From an uncultured Saprospiraceae bacterium (lineage in GTDB: Bacteria; Bacteroidota; Bacteroidia; Chitinophagales; Saprospiraceae), in the NCBI GenBank assembly GCA_937980645.1, contig CALJPQ010000009.1, positions 180,018 to 244,017 of the forward strand: DNA of 64,000 nt, written 5' to 3'. Shown one piece after another: positions 8,896-18,209 of this stretch. Position numbers and translations under genes: made by a program. The notes under the pieces are model-generated. The model was not told the origin of the DNA. It searched no databases and saw only the letters and a program-made list of their open reading frames with translations. Each line of letters starts with the position of its first letter. The stretch's first letter is position 1.

Positions 8896-11709
8896 ATGGC
8901 TGCACCAACGCCTCCGCCCTTTGACCCGCACAATCCGCCTGATTACGTTGAGCGGACGCACTACATTTTGGCCGTTGAGCGCGAGCGCTACCTGAGGGAG
9001 CGGCGCCGCAAGCACGGGCTGGCGCCACCTACTGACGACAACCTCATCGGGCTGGCCATTTCGGGCGGAGGCGTTCGTTCGGCTACCATGGGCTTGGGGT
9101 TGTTTCAGGCATTTATTCGGGCGAATGTTCTGAAATGCTTCGATTACCTGAGCACGGTGTCGGGTGGGGGGTACATCGGCGCTTGCCTGTCGTCGTTGCT
9201 GAGCCGCGAGCCGAACAACTTGGAAAAATACAGCCCTGTACCCAATCCGAATGAACGCTACAAAGCCGAAGAGGTGGGCCTGAGCGAAGATGATTGCCCC
9301 CTATCGCCCAAAATAGACTACGAGTATGCGCCTTTGGAGCGCACGCGCCTGACGCCCAAACACCAGCTGCTGCACTTGCGTCGCTATGGCGAATACCTGA
9401 CACCGCGGCGGGGCATTTTTGGCTGGGACGTCAGTCGGGCAGTAGGCGCCGTTGTGTCGGGCCTGCTCATTCACCTGACGCTGTTTTTGTTGCTGCTGTC
9501 GGTGGTGGTGCTGATACATCACATGCTTTTTGCCGCCATGTCGGGTGGGCGTTTCATTGAGCAGCTGGCACATCCGATGGTCTTTTACAGCCAGCATCAT
9601 CCGGTAGGAGAGCAGGGCTCAAGTGTGTTTTTCCGTTCGGGGAAAGACTGGGATGCGCTGCCGTTTGGCGAAAAACTTTCTATCTGGTTTTCGACCCATC
9701 TGTGGCCGCAGATTTACCTGATTGTGCATGCGGTAAGGCGCTACTGGCCGTTGGTACTGCTCTTCTTTTCGCTGGGCGGTGCATCGGCATGGGTAGCGGT
9801 GCTGATGGCGCGCCGCATTCCGGAGCGGGTAGCGCAAATGGAGAGCGCTGAAGCACAGTATAATGACCCTGCTAAAGACCGGTACTACGACAGGCCAGGG
9901 GGGCAAAACCTGTTTCAGCATGTTGCTGGCGCTTTTGAGCGGCGTTTCATTATGCTGGCTTACGTGGCTGGCCCAGGTCTGGCGTATCTGACGGCTATTG
10001 TACTGGCACAGTTGGATCTTTTTGAGGATGAAGGCTATTTTGTCATGATGGCGCTGCCAGGCGCTTTTGCTGCCGGGCTGCTGGTGGTTTGTGTGGTGCT
10101 GACGGCGCTCTTTTTCGTCAATAACTTTCAGGAGAAGGTGGCTGGTCGGTTATACCGGTCTTTTTACATGGGCATGCAAGGAGCTTCCTTTTTGGGCTTG
10201 GTGGTAGCCCTACTTTTCCCTCTGATCATTCTGCTGTTGTTCGGGGAACATGGGCTGTTGGTGCGCCTGCTGTTCTCGTTTGTGCCGGTGGCATTGGCCT
10301 ACTATTTCACGGCGCAGAGCCTGGCAGGCAAGTCAGGCGTGAGCGGTCTGTGGAATAACCTTTTGAAGGCGGTGCAAAAGCCCTTGCTCAACCTGTCCAT
10401 TTTCCTGTTTGTGGGCCTGGCGCTGGCCTGGGTCTCCACAATGCTCTTCGAGCTGGAGCAGATATGGGTGGGCGATGACGCTTCGAGGCGTTTTGGCGTG
10501 GCTTTGCTGATGCTGATAGGGTTTTCTGCTTTGCTGATGTTGTTGGGTTTTGCGGCCAACTCTAACGATATTTCGCTGCACTTCTTCTACCGCGACCGCC
10601 TGACGGAGGCTTTTTTGCGCACGGACGGGCGGGTGCAGCGCGCCCCGGATCTGCCCAAAGAAGGCGAGGCTCGAAGCGTGCATCCGAAGGGACTGTTCGA
10701 CGTAACTCTTCGCAACCACGAAAACCTGAAATTGGCCAATCTGGGCGACGGCAACGGCAAGGGTCCGTACCACATCATCGTGGCCGCGCTCAACCTGCAA
10801 GGCACGGAAGACCTGGCGCAAAAGACTCAAAAGAGCGACCACTTCATTTTCTCCAAATACTTCATCGGCTCGCGCACGACGGGCTATTACCGCACCGACA
10901 GATACCGGGGCGGCGGCATGAAGCTGAATACCGCCATGACGATTTCAGCGGCAGCGGTCGCCGGCGGCATGGGCTACTTAGGCTTTGCCGCTTCCAACTT
11001 TTACCTTACGCTGCTCAACCTGCGCACGGGCTATTGGATTGATAACCCGTGGTACCTGCACAAAGAGAACACAGAGGAACGTCTAGAGGCAAGCGGTATA
11101 CCAGTAAAGCGTACCCTGCGCGAGCGCATCTCTCGACTGACGCGGCGCTACCCGTTCTGGCTCTTCTACCTGCTGCGTGAAATGTCGGGTGCGCTGGGGG
11201 CAAAAACACGACGTGTGTATGTATCGGACGGCGGGCATACGGGCGATAACCTGGGGCTTATTCCGCTCATCCAGCGCCGCTGCCGCACCATTGTGGTGGC
11301 TGATTTTGAGGAGGATGCACAGTTTTCGTTCGCTTCCTTCAGCCAAGCCCTACGGCTGGCAAAAGCCATTTTCCATACCGATATTGAGATTGACCTTACA
11401 CCTCTCACACCTGAAAAACCCGAGGAAAGGTCCCATTGCCCGGCGTGCGTGGCTGTTGGGAAAATCCTATACCCGGCCACTCGCCAGCAGCCGGCTATGG
11501 AAGGTCGGCTGGTGTACCTGAAATCGTCGCTGATGAAATCACCCGGAGGCGAGATGCTGCCCGTCTATGTGCGCAATTACGCGCGGGCCAATCCGGCGTT
11601 TCCGCACGAAAGCACTGCCGACCAGTACTTCGACGAGCGGCAGTTCGAGGCCTACCGTATGCTCGGCGAATACATCGGGCAGCAGGCCGTGCCGCATCTC
11701 GGCATATAG
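8896..11709 (+). CDS. large membrane-spanning patatin-like phospholipase
   Basis: A 937-residue protein that splits a patatin domain around a membrane region. Residues 50-100 carry the oxyanion loop SGGGVRSA (56-63) and the nucleophile elbow TVSGGG with Ser89. Residues about 180-560 hold many hydrophobic segments (for example VSGLLIHLTLFLLLLSVVVL and FLGLVVALLFPLIILLLF). The dyad aspartate appears much later, D778 in VSDGGHTGDNLGL. Patatins hydrolyse acyl esters with a Ser-Asp dyad; the active site here is probably cytoplasmic at the membrane. The usual patatin is 300-400 residues, so the long insertion is striking. Substrate unknown. Confidence 0.85.
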   Translation: MAAPTPPPFDPHNPPDYVERTHYILAVERERYLRERRRKHGLAPPTDDNLIGLAISGGGVRSATMGLGLFQAFIRANVLKCFDYLSTVSGGGYIGACLSSLLSREPNNLEKYSPVPNPNERYKAEEVGLSEDDCPLSPKIDYEYAPLERTRLTPKHQLLHLRRYGEYLTPRRGIFGWDVSRAVGAVVSGLLIHLTLFLLLLSVVVLIHHMLFAAMSGGRFIEQLAHPMVFYSQHHPVGEQGSSVFFRSGKDWDALPFGEKLSIWFSTHLWPQIYLIVHAVRRYWPLVLLFFSLGGASAWVAVLMARRIPERVAQMESAEAQYNDPAKDRYYDRPGGQNLFQHVAGAFERRFIMLAYVAGPGLAYLTAIVLAQLDLFEDEGYFVMMALPGAFAAGLLVVCVVLTALFFVNNFQEKVAGRLYRSFYMGMQGASFLGLVVALLFPLIILLLFGEHGLLVRLLFSFVPVALAYYFTAQSLAGKSGVSGLWNNLLKAVQKPLLNLSIFLFVGLALAWVSTMLFELEQIWVGDDASRRFGVALLMLIGFSALLMLLGFAANSNDISLHFFYRDRLTEAFLRTDGRVQRAPDLPKEGEARSVHPKGLFDVTLRNHENLKLANLGDGNGKGPYHIIVAALNLQGTEDLAQKTQKSDHFIFSKYFIGSRTTGYYRTDRYRGGGMKLNTAMTISAAAVAGGMGYLGFAASNFYLTLLNLRTGYWIDNPWYLHKENTEERLEASGIPVKRTLRERISRLTRRYPFWLFYLLREMSGALGAKTRRVYVSDGGHTGDNLGLIPLIQRRCRTIVVADFEEDAQFSFASFSQALRLAKAIFHTDIEIDLTPLTPEKPEERSHCPACVAVGKILYPATRQQPAMEGRLVYLKSSLMKSPGGEMLPVYVRNYARANPAFPHESTADQYFDERQFEAYRMLGEYIGQQAVPHLGI

Positions 11710-11738
11710 CAGCAGTGCCGCTGAGCACAAAACGTTTT

Positions 11739-11771
11739 GAGACGACACCTCCTTTTGGGAGATGTCGCCTC
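11739..11771 (+). terminator. hairpin after the patatin gene
   Basis: Arms GAGACGACACCTCC and GGAGATGTCGCCTC pair with two G-T or mismatched positions around a TTTTG loop, 29 bp after the stop. There is no clear T run, so termination is only probable. Confidence 0.45.
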
Positions 11772-11972
11772 ATGCCTGAGGTGTAGTCTTCGAGTTATGA
11801 GAAGGCGACACCTCCGAAAGCACACGAATGATTTTTTATCGCGAAGGCGAAAAGGGTTTTTGGGCTGCTATGAATGGTAGGCGAATAATTCGCGCACTTG
11901 TGGCGGCCTCGCGCCTTGAGAGAGGTCCCGTGTTTGCAGGGGCGATTGCCCCGGCCTGGTGCGTGCGTAGCC

Positions 11973-12002
11973 TTGGCGCAATTCGCTGGTAGCTTACCTT
12001 TG
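11973..12002 (+). promoter_or_regulatory. promoter of the adenylate cyclase gene
   Basis: TTG at 11973-11975 and TACCTTTG at 11995-12002 (19 bp spacing), 19 bp before the ATG at 12022. Confidence 0.7.
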
Positions 12003-12021
12003 TCGGCTGAGCGTCTGATGT

Positions 12022-14406
12022 ATGCGATACCTCGCCTCTCTTCTCCTGTTGCTAACCTTCTTGTGGCCAGGCTTTTTGCTGGCGCAGACGGATGACCTGG
12101 AGTACTCTGTGGCACAGGTGGAAGAGCTGCTCGACCGCTCCCGCGCTGCTCGCTCCGATGCTGAGCGCTACCAGCTGGCTGAACTGGCCTTGGCCATTGC
12201 CCGCGACCTGCGCTACGACGGTGGTATGGCGCGCGCCTACCTGCTCATGGCCCAAGTGCGTTCCCGCAACGGAAGCGCCGAAGAGGCGCTCCAGTTTTTT
12301 TTGGAAGCCGAAGAAAAACTCACCCCCACCGAACGAACGCCGCCGCTGGTGTCCGACAGGGTCGTCCTGCGCGAGGTTTACATCGGTATCGGAGACCTCT
12401 TCTTCCGGGAAAAAGACTACCCCAACGCTCGCCGTTATTACCGCCAGGCGCGGCAACTATCACCGGCGGATGAACTGCTCATCGAAAAAATCGGCGACAC
12501 CTTCCTGCAAGGCATGCAGTACGATAGCGCCGAAGTCGCCTACAAAAGCCTGATAAACCACTATAAAAGCGCCGGAAAATACCCGGAGCTCATCCAGGTT
12601 TATCAAAAATTAGCCACTGCCTACAACAGCGAGGGCAACTTGAGCAAAGGTTTGTTCTACTATTTAGCTATTGAAGACATACTGGAGCGCCACGGCAGCC
12701 CTGCTATCCGCGCGGTCATGTACAACAACTTGGGCAAACAGTACGCCCTGCTCAACGACTACAACCGGGCGCTGAGCTACTTCAAAAAAGCCGAACTCCA
12801 ATGCCAGTGGATTGACTGCGAACACCTCAGCGTGGTCTATGCTAATATAGGCGTCGCTCTGCACAACACTGGCCAGACGCGCGCCGGCATTGAGTATCTT
12901 CAAAAAGCCAGCAAGCGGCTGGAAGAACAGGGCAACCGCGGCGCATTGGCTGCGCTCAAACACCTCATTGCCAGCATCTACCTGAGCAATCGGGATGCCC
13001 AGCATGCTTTGGAGTACAATACCGAGGCCATGCAACTGGCCGAAGCCACCCAACAACCCGACTTGCTGGCCAAAACCCATCGCACCGCTGCCGACATCTA
13101 TTACCAGCTGTACGAGTACGAAAAAGCTTACCACGCCTACCGGGAATACCTGCGGCTCAACGACGAACTGCGCCGCCAGGAACAGGAGCGCCAGCAGCGC
13201 TTAGAACAGCAACGCTCCCTGCTCAATGCGGCCGAAAACCAGGTCAAGTACCTACTCATTCGCCAAAATATCCGCGAGCTCGAACTCCAGAACGCCCGCT
13301 ACGAACAAGACCGCCTGCGCCTACAAAACGAAAACCTCGAACTGGAACGCCAACGCCAGGAAAAAGAGGTCGAACTCCTGCTGGCCCAACGCGAAACCGA
13401 CCGCGTCCGCCTGCGCGAACAGACCTTGCTGGCCCTCAAGGCGCGCAACGAACTGCAGCTGGCGGCCCAGCGCTTAGACACCGAAAAAAAAGAACGCACC
13501 ATCGCTCTGCTCAAACAACAGGAGCAAATCGCCCTGGCTCAACGGCAGGCCGACAGCGCCCGCATGGAACAACTGCGCTTAGACCAGGCGTTCCAGCAAC
13601 GCGAGCAGGCATCCTTCCGCCGCTTTGTTTACACCGTAGGCGGCCTGGGCCTTTTGCTATTGGCCCTGCTCACCATGGGCTGGTTCCTGGCCCGACAGGC
13701 CAGCCGGCGCCTGAGCGCTAAAAACCAGGAAATCGAACGCCAAAAGGCGCAGATTGAAGAGGAACGCCGCAAAAGCGACCAGCTGCTGCTCAACATCCTA
13801 CCCGCCGAAGTCGCCCACGAACTGCGTACCCAGGGCCGTGCTACACCGCGCCTATATTTCAGCGCTACCGTTTTGTTCACCGACTTCCTGAACTTCACCA
13901 GCCTGTCGGAGAAACTCACCCCCGAGCAGCTCATTGACGAACTGAACGATTGCTTTTTGGGCTTCGATGAAATCTGCGAGCGCCACGGCCTGGAGAAAAT
14001 CAAAACCATAGGCGACGCCTACATGTGCGCTGGCGGCCTACCCGTACCCAATGATACCCATCCGGTGGACGCCGTCAGCGCTGCCCTGGAAATGATGACC
14101 TGGCTCGAACAGCGTAACCAGACCAACCCTAAAGCCATCTTCCGCGAAATGCGCGTCGGCATCCATACCGGCCCGGTCATCGCCGGTGTCATTGGCAAAA
14201 ACAAATTCGCCTACGATATCTGGGGCGACGCCGTCAACCTCGCTTCCCGCCTGGAAATGCTGGGCGAACCCGGGCGTATCAACATTTCCGGCGCTACCTA
14301 CGACGCCATCCGCCACTGCTTCCGCTGCACCTACCGCGGCAAAAAGGCCGTGCACAACAAAGGCCTGGTGGATATGTACTTTGTAGAAGGCCCCATCAGT
14401 CCCTGA
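12022..14406 (+). CDS. TPR-repeat membrane adenylate cyclase (class III)
   Basis: 794 residues. A signal peptide (MRYLASLLLLLTFLWPGFLLAQ) leads into a periplasmic array of TPR-like repeats (about 25-390), a long charged coiled coil (about 385-530), one membrane helix (VGGLGLLLLALLTMGWFLA) and a cytoplasmic class III cyclase domain (about 580-794). The catalytic set is complete: metal Asp621 (VLFTDFLNF) and Asp665 (TIGDAYM), adenine-selecting Lys659 (EKIKT) and Asp732 (YDIWG), transition-state Asn739 and Arg743 (VNLASRLE). The Lys/Asp pair indicates ATP rather than GTP. It probably turns an envelope signal into cAMP; a Crp/Fnr protein encoded at 33.3 kb is a conceivable effector, but no link is shown. 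Confidence 0.93.
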   Translation: MRYLASLLLLLTFLWPGFLLAQTDDLEYSVAQVEELLDRSRAARSDAERYQLAELALAIARDLRYDGGMARAYLLMAQVRSRNGSAEEALQFFLEAEEKLTPTERTPPLVSDRVVLREVYIGIGDLFFREKDYPNARRYYRQARQLSPADELLIEKIGDTFLQGMQYDSAEVAYKSLINHYKSAGKYPELIQVYQKLATAYNSEGNLSKGLFYYLAIEDILERHGSPAIRAVMYNNLGKQYALLNDYNRALSYFKKAELQCQWIDCEHLSVVYANIGVALHNTGQTRAGIEYLQKASKRLEEQGNRGALAALKHLIASIYLSNRDAQHALEYNTEAMQLAEATQQPDLLAKTHRTAADIYYQLYEYEKAYHAYREYLRLNDELRRQEQERQQRLEQQRSLLNAAENQVKYLLIRQNIRELELQNARYEQDRLRLQNENLELERQRQEKEVELLLAQRETDRVRLREQTLLALKARNELQLAAQRLDTEKKERTIALLKQQEQIALAQRQADSARMEQLRLDQAFQQREQASFRRFVYTVGGLGLLLLALLTMGWFLARQASRRLSAKNQEIERQKAQIEEERRKSDQLLLNILPAEVAHELRTQGRATPRLYFSATVLFTDFLNFTSLSEKLTPEQLIDELNDCFLGFDEICERHGLEKIKTIGDAYMCAGGLPVPNDTHPVDAVSAALEMMTWLEQRNQTNPKAIFREMRVGIHTGPVIAGVIGKNKFAYDIWGDAVNLASRLEMLGEPGRINISGATYDAIRHCFRCTYRGKKAVHNKGLVDMYFVEGPISP

Positions 14407-14460
14407 GTGCAATTTGGCCCCCTATTTGCTGCATTGAACGCGAAAAGTGGCGACACAGGC

Positions 14461-14468
14461 TACCTTTG
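14461..14468 (+). promoter_or_regulatory. -7 box TACCTTTG for the aminopeptidase gene
   Basis: Exact TACCTTTG 54 bp after the cyclase stop. It lies inside the longest aminopeptidase frame (ATG at 14447), so that ATG cannot be used from this promoter. Confidence 0.65.
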
Positions 14469-14566
14469 CGCCACTTTTGACCCTGTGGGTCGCTCATCAT
14501 CCCTCCGGTTTTCCCAACCAGGCTCTGAACCGTACCGCCTTCTGGTACCCAACCGACTGTCCATTT

Positions 14567-16006
14567 GTGTCATACTTACACCTGATCTCTGCAGCCGACT
14601 GCCCCGCTCATGAAAATCTCATCCTCCTCGCCCGCCGCTCCGAATACGAACTGCTTTCGGCTGCCCTGACGGCGAGCGAGCGCTTATTCCTACAAAAGGC
14701 CGTCGAGAAAGGCGTCTATACCTGCTGCTTCCCGCAGGCCGAGCGCTTAGTATTCGTTTGCCTGCTTGAAGAGGCCGCCGACGAAGCCATCCATTTGGAA
14801 AAAACCCGTCAGGCCGCCAGCCAGCTACTGCGCGACATTCGGCATTACAAAGCGGAGTCTGTAGCCGTTGTGAGCTACTGCCCGCACCCCACCACGCTGG
14901 CCTTTCTGGAAGGGCTGCTGCTGAGCACCTACCAGTTCACCCGCCACTATTCCAGCCCGGAAAAAAAGGCTGCTGCTGCCCTCCGCGTGCAGTGGGCATG
15001 CGACGCCGCCCCCGCCAGCGCCGTAGAAGAACTGAACGCGCTGGTGGAGGCCGTCTTCCTGACGCGAGATTTAGTGAACGAGCCGCACTCGCACCTGGAC
15101 ACACTGCGCTTAGTAGAAGCAACCCGCCTTGCGGCAGAGCGTTACGGTTTTTCCGCTCAGGCACTGGAGGCCGACGAAATTCGCGCCATGAGCATGGGTG
15201 GTCTGCTCGCCGTCAGCCAGGCCAGCGAAACGCCGCCACAGTTTTGCATTCTGGAATGGAAGCCCGATGCCCCGCGCAACGAACGCCCGGTAGTGCTGGT
15301 GGGCAAAGGCGTCGTGTACGACACTGGTGGCCTCAGCCTGAAAACGCCGGAGTCTATGGAAAGTATGAAATGCGACATGGCCGGCGCAGCAGCCGTCGTG
15401 GGCGCCTTTTGTGTGGCTGCCCAAACGCGACTGCCGGTGCACATCATCGGCTTGCTGCCCATCACCGACAACAAAGTGGGCAGCCGCTCGCTCATGCCTG
15501 GCGACGTTATCCGCATGTACTCTGGCACTACCGTGGAGGTAACCAACACCGATGCCGAAGGCCGACTCATTCTGGCCGACGCGCTCCACTACGCTAAACG
15601 CTACCAACCCGAACTGACACTCGATATCGCCACCCTCACCGGGGCCGCCGTACGCGCCCTAGGCAGCCACGCCATTTGCTACATGGGCACCGCCGACGCT
15701 AACACCAAACGCGCCATAGAAGCCAGCGGCATGCGCACCTACGAGCGCTTAGTCGAACTACCCCTATGGGAAGAATACGCCGAAGACCTTAAAAGCAGCG
15801 TCGCCGACCTCAAAAACATGGGACACGGCCCCGCAGGTATGATATCAGCCGGAAAATTCCTGGAACATTTCACCGATTACCCCTGGCTGCACTTAGACAT
15901 CGCCGGCCCGGCGTACCTTCGCGCCCCAAGCGGCTATCGTCCGAAAGACGGTACAGGAGTGGGCGTACGACTATTGTTTGATTTCCTCAAACATTACCGG
16001 CGTTAA
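14567..16006 (+). CDS. leucyl aminopeptidase, M17 family
   Basis: A cytosolic two-metal exopeptidase that removes N-terminal residues. The C-terminal catalytic domain has GKGVVYDTGGLSLK (metal Lys and Asp), MKCDMAGAAAV and the family signature NTDAEGRLILADAL. The N-terminal domain is divergent. The frame is open from an ATG at 14447, but that precedes the -7 box. No in-frame ATG follows before the catalytic domain, so a GTG at 14567 (giving V/MSYLHLISAADC) is the best start, yielding 479 residues, close to the family. A TTG at 14477 is the alternative. Confidence 0.85.
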   Translation: MSYLHLISAADCPAHENLILLARRSEYELLSAALTASERLFLQKAVEKGVYTCCFPQAERLVFVCLLEEAADEAIHLEKTRQAASQLLRDIRHYKAESVAVVSYCPHPTTLAFLEGLLLSTYQFTRHYSSPEKKAAAALRVQWACDAAPASAVEELNALVEAVFLTRDLVNEPHSHLDTLRLVEATRLAAERYGFSAQALEADEIRAMSMGGLLAVSQASETPPQFCILEWKPDAPRNERPVVLVGKGVVYDTGGLSLKTPESMESMKCDMAGAAAVVGAFCVAAQTRLPVHIIGLLPITDNKVGSRSLMPGDVIRMYSGTTVEVTNTDAEGRLILADALHYAKRYQPELTLDIATLTGAAVRALGSHAICYMGTADANTKRAIEASGMRTYERLVELPLWEEYAEDLKSSVADLKNMGHGPAGMISAGKFLEHFTDYPWLHLDIAGPAYLRAPSGYRPKDGTGVGVRLLFDFLKHYRR

Positions 16007-16088
16007 AACCGCACCACCGCCCCCCTCTTCTCCCGCGCCTGCGCGTCGCTTCGCAGTCGCTCCTATTTCACCGGCTTTTTCCTAAAAA

Positions 16089-17183
16089 ATGAACGGCATA
16101 ACCATCGGAATCACCTGCGGCGACATCAACGGCATCGGCTTAGAAACGGTGCTCAAAGCCCTCCTGCTCAAAAAAGCAGGCCAGCAGTTTCGCTTAGTCA
16201 TCTACGGCAGCACCAAGGTTGTGGCTTATCACAAAAACATCATTACCCCGGAAAACATCCAGTTTTTCTCCATCAGCACGCCTGAGGAGGCGCAGCCGGG
16301 CCGCATCAACATCGTGAACTGCTGGACGGATAACGTCAACATCACCTTAGGCAAACCCACCGACGTCAGCGGTAAATGCGCCTATCTGGCCTTAGAGCGC
16401 GCTGTGAACGACCTGAAAGCAGGCAACATTGATGCCCTCGTAACGGCGCCCATTCATAAAAAAGCCATGCAAATGGCGGGCTTTCCGTTTGTGGGCCACA
16501 CCGAATACATCACTCAGGCCTTAGGTAACAAGGAGTCGCTCATGCTGCTGGTTTCCGACGACCTGCGCGTCGGCTTAGTTACCGGCCATCTTCCCTTGCG
16601 CGAAGTGCCTGATGCCATCAATACCAAAAAGGTGTACCGAAAAATTTTGATCCTTTCGGAAACGCTGAAGGTGGATTTTGGCATCAATAAGCCCACCATT
16701 GCCGTCCTGGGCCTCAATCCGCATGCGGGCGACGAAGGCGCCATTGGCAACGAGGAAGAGACCATCATCCGCCCGGCCATTGAGCAAGCCAAAGAAAACG
16801 GCGTGCTGGCCTATGGGCCTTACCCCGCCGATGGCTTCTTCGGCTCGGGCATGTTCCGCAAGTTCGATGCCGTCCTGGCCATGTACCACGACCAGGGGCT
16901 GGCACCCTTCAAAACGCTTGGCTTTGGCGAAGGCGTCAACTACACCGCAGGCCTTTCCGCCGTGCGCACCTCGCCCGACCACGGCACGGCTTACGACATC
17001 GCCGGCAAGGGCGAAGCCGACGAAACTTCCTTCATCCGCGCCCTATACTTAGCCGCCGACATCGTGCGCAACCGCAACGAGTACATCGAGATGCGCGCCA
17101 ACTCGTTGGAAATCTCCAAACGCAAAACCTTAGTCAGCGAAACCGGCGAAGACGAAGAGGTCATTGAGGTGCCTGAAGAATAA
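16089..17183 (+). CDS. pdxA: 4-hydroxythreonine-4-phosphate dehydrogenase PdxA
   Basis: 364 residues. Catalyses NAD-dependent oxidation and decarboxylation of 4-phosphohydroxy-threonine in the DXP-dependent route to pyridoxal phosphate. Characteristic segments: ITCGDINGIGLE at the start, FVGHTEYITQAL (metal His), LGLNPHAGDEGAIGNEE, YHDQGLAPFKTLGF (metal His) and SPDHGTAYDIAGKG. The extra C-terminal acidic tail (ETGEDEEVIEVPEE) lengthens it beyond the E. coli form (329). It converges with the D-lactate dehydrogenase gene, with only 3 bp between the stops. pdxJ is not in the window. Confidence 0.96.
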   Translation: MNGITIGITCGDINGIGLETVLKALLLKKAGQQFRLVIYGSTKVVAYHKNIITPENIQFFSISTPEEAQPGRINIVNCWTDNVNITLGKPTDVSGKCAYLALERAVNDLKAGNIDALVTAPIHKKAMQMAGFPFVGHTEYITQALGNKESLMLLVSDDLRVGLVTGHLPLREVPDAINTKKVYRKILILSETLKVDFGINKPTIAVLGLNPHAGDEGAIGNEEETIIRPAIEQAKENGVLAYGPYPADGFFGSGMFRKFDAVLAMYHDQGLAPFKTLGFGEGVNYTAGLSAVRTSPDHGTAYDIAGKGEADETSFIRALYLAADIVRNRNEYIEMRANSLEISKRKTLVSETGEDEEVIEVPEE

Positions 17184-17186
17184 GCG

Positions 17187-18185
17187 CTATCCACCGCGGC
17201 GCACGGCATTTTCTAACGGCAGCCCCTGCTCAAAGGCCGTAACGTTATGGAGCGTTGTTCGGGCAATTTCGGTCATGGCCTCGTGGGTAAAGAATGCCTG
17301 GTGTGAGGTGATAAGCACATTGGGAAACGTCATCAGGCGGGCGATGAGGTCATCTTGAATGATTTCGTTCGAGAAATCGTGGAAGAATAGCCCCTCCTCT
17401 TGCTCATACACGTCTAAGCCCAGATAGCCCAGGTGTCCGCTTTTGAGGGCCTGAACGACGGCCTTTGTATCAATGAGCGCACCGCGTCCGGTGTTGATGA
17501 GCATGGCGCCCGGACGCATGAGGTCAAGGCTGTCGGCGTTGATGAGGTGATACGTCGCTTCCGTCAGCGGGCAGTGCAGGGATACAATATCTGAGCGCTG
17601 CAGCAGGTCGTCCAGCGGAACATATTCGGCGCCCGCTGCGGCCAGTTCGGCATCCGGGAACGGGTCGTAGCCCAGCACGCGGCATCCGAAGCCCATCATG
17701 ATTTGGGCGAACACTTTGCCGATTTTGCCCGTGCCCACCACACCGACGGCCTTGCCGTACAGGTCGAAGCCCATGAGGTTTTCTAAGGCAAAATTGCCCT
17801 CGCGCACGCGGTTGTAAGCGCGGTGTGTCTTGCGGTTAAGCGTCAGGATGAGGGCCACCGTGTGCTCGGCCACTGCATGCGGCGAATAGGCGGGCACGCG
17901 CACGACCGTCAGGCCCCAGCGCTCCGCAGCGGCTAAGTCCACGTGGTTGTAGCCCGCGCATCGCAGCGCCAGAAGCCGAACACCCACAGTAGCCAACCGT
18001 TCGGCCACCGCCGCTGTTACGCGGTCGTTCACGAAAAGGCACACGGCCGCATAGCCTTGGGCCAGCGAAGCCGTCTCCTCCTGAAGCGGCGCTTCGACGT
18101 ACCAGATGTGATGTTTTGCCCGAGCATTCTCCCGGTCAAAATATTCTCGATCGTAAGAGCGCGTTGAAAAGAAGGCGATTTTCAT
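17187..18185 (-). CDS. D-lactate dehydrogenase, 2-hydroxyacid dehydrogenase family
   Basis: 332 residues, like E. coli LdhA, which reduces pyruvate to D-lactate with NADH. The catalytic Arg is in ALRCAGYNHVDL, the NAD-binding loop in VGVVGTGKIGKVFA, and the catalytic His in ITSHQAFFT. The start MKIAFFSTRSYDREYF is typical of this subfamily; an upstream in-frame ATG at 18443 lies within the divergent cytochrome gene and is rejected. The divergent start of the cytochrome gene is only 24 bp away, so the two probably share control sequence. Confidence 0.93.
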   Translation of the reverse strand: MKIAFFSTRSYDREYFDRENARAKHHIWYVEAPLQEETASLAQGYAAVCLFVNDRVTAAVAERLATVGVRLLALRCAGYNHVDLAAAERWGLTVVRVPAYSPHAVAEHTVALILTLNRKTHRAYNRVREGNFALENLMGFDLYGKAVGVVGTGKIGKVFAQIMMGFGCRVLGYDPFPDAELAAAGAEYVPLDDLLQRSDIVSLHCPLTEATYHLINADSLDLMRPGAMLINTGRGALIDTKAVVQALKSGHLGYLGLDVYEQEEGLFFHDFSNEIIQDDLIARLMTFPNVLITSHQAFFTHEAMTEIARTTLHNVTAFEQGLPLENAVRRGG

Positions 18186-18209
18186 TGTTGTATACCCGTG
18201 TTGTTTTTT

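Larger units (their letters stand above)
11710..12021. other. intergenic region, patatin to adenylate cyclase
   Basis: 312 bp without a gene. It contains an imperfect hairpin at 11739-11771, a further copy of the arm (GGCGACACCTCC) near 11805, and the promoter of the cyclase at its right end. Nothing else was recognised. Confidence 0.6.
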
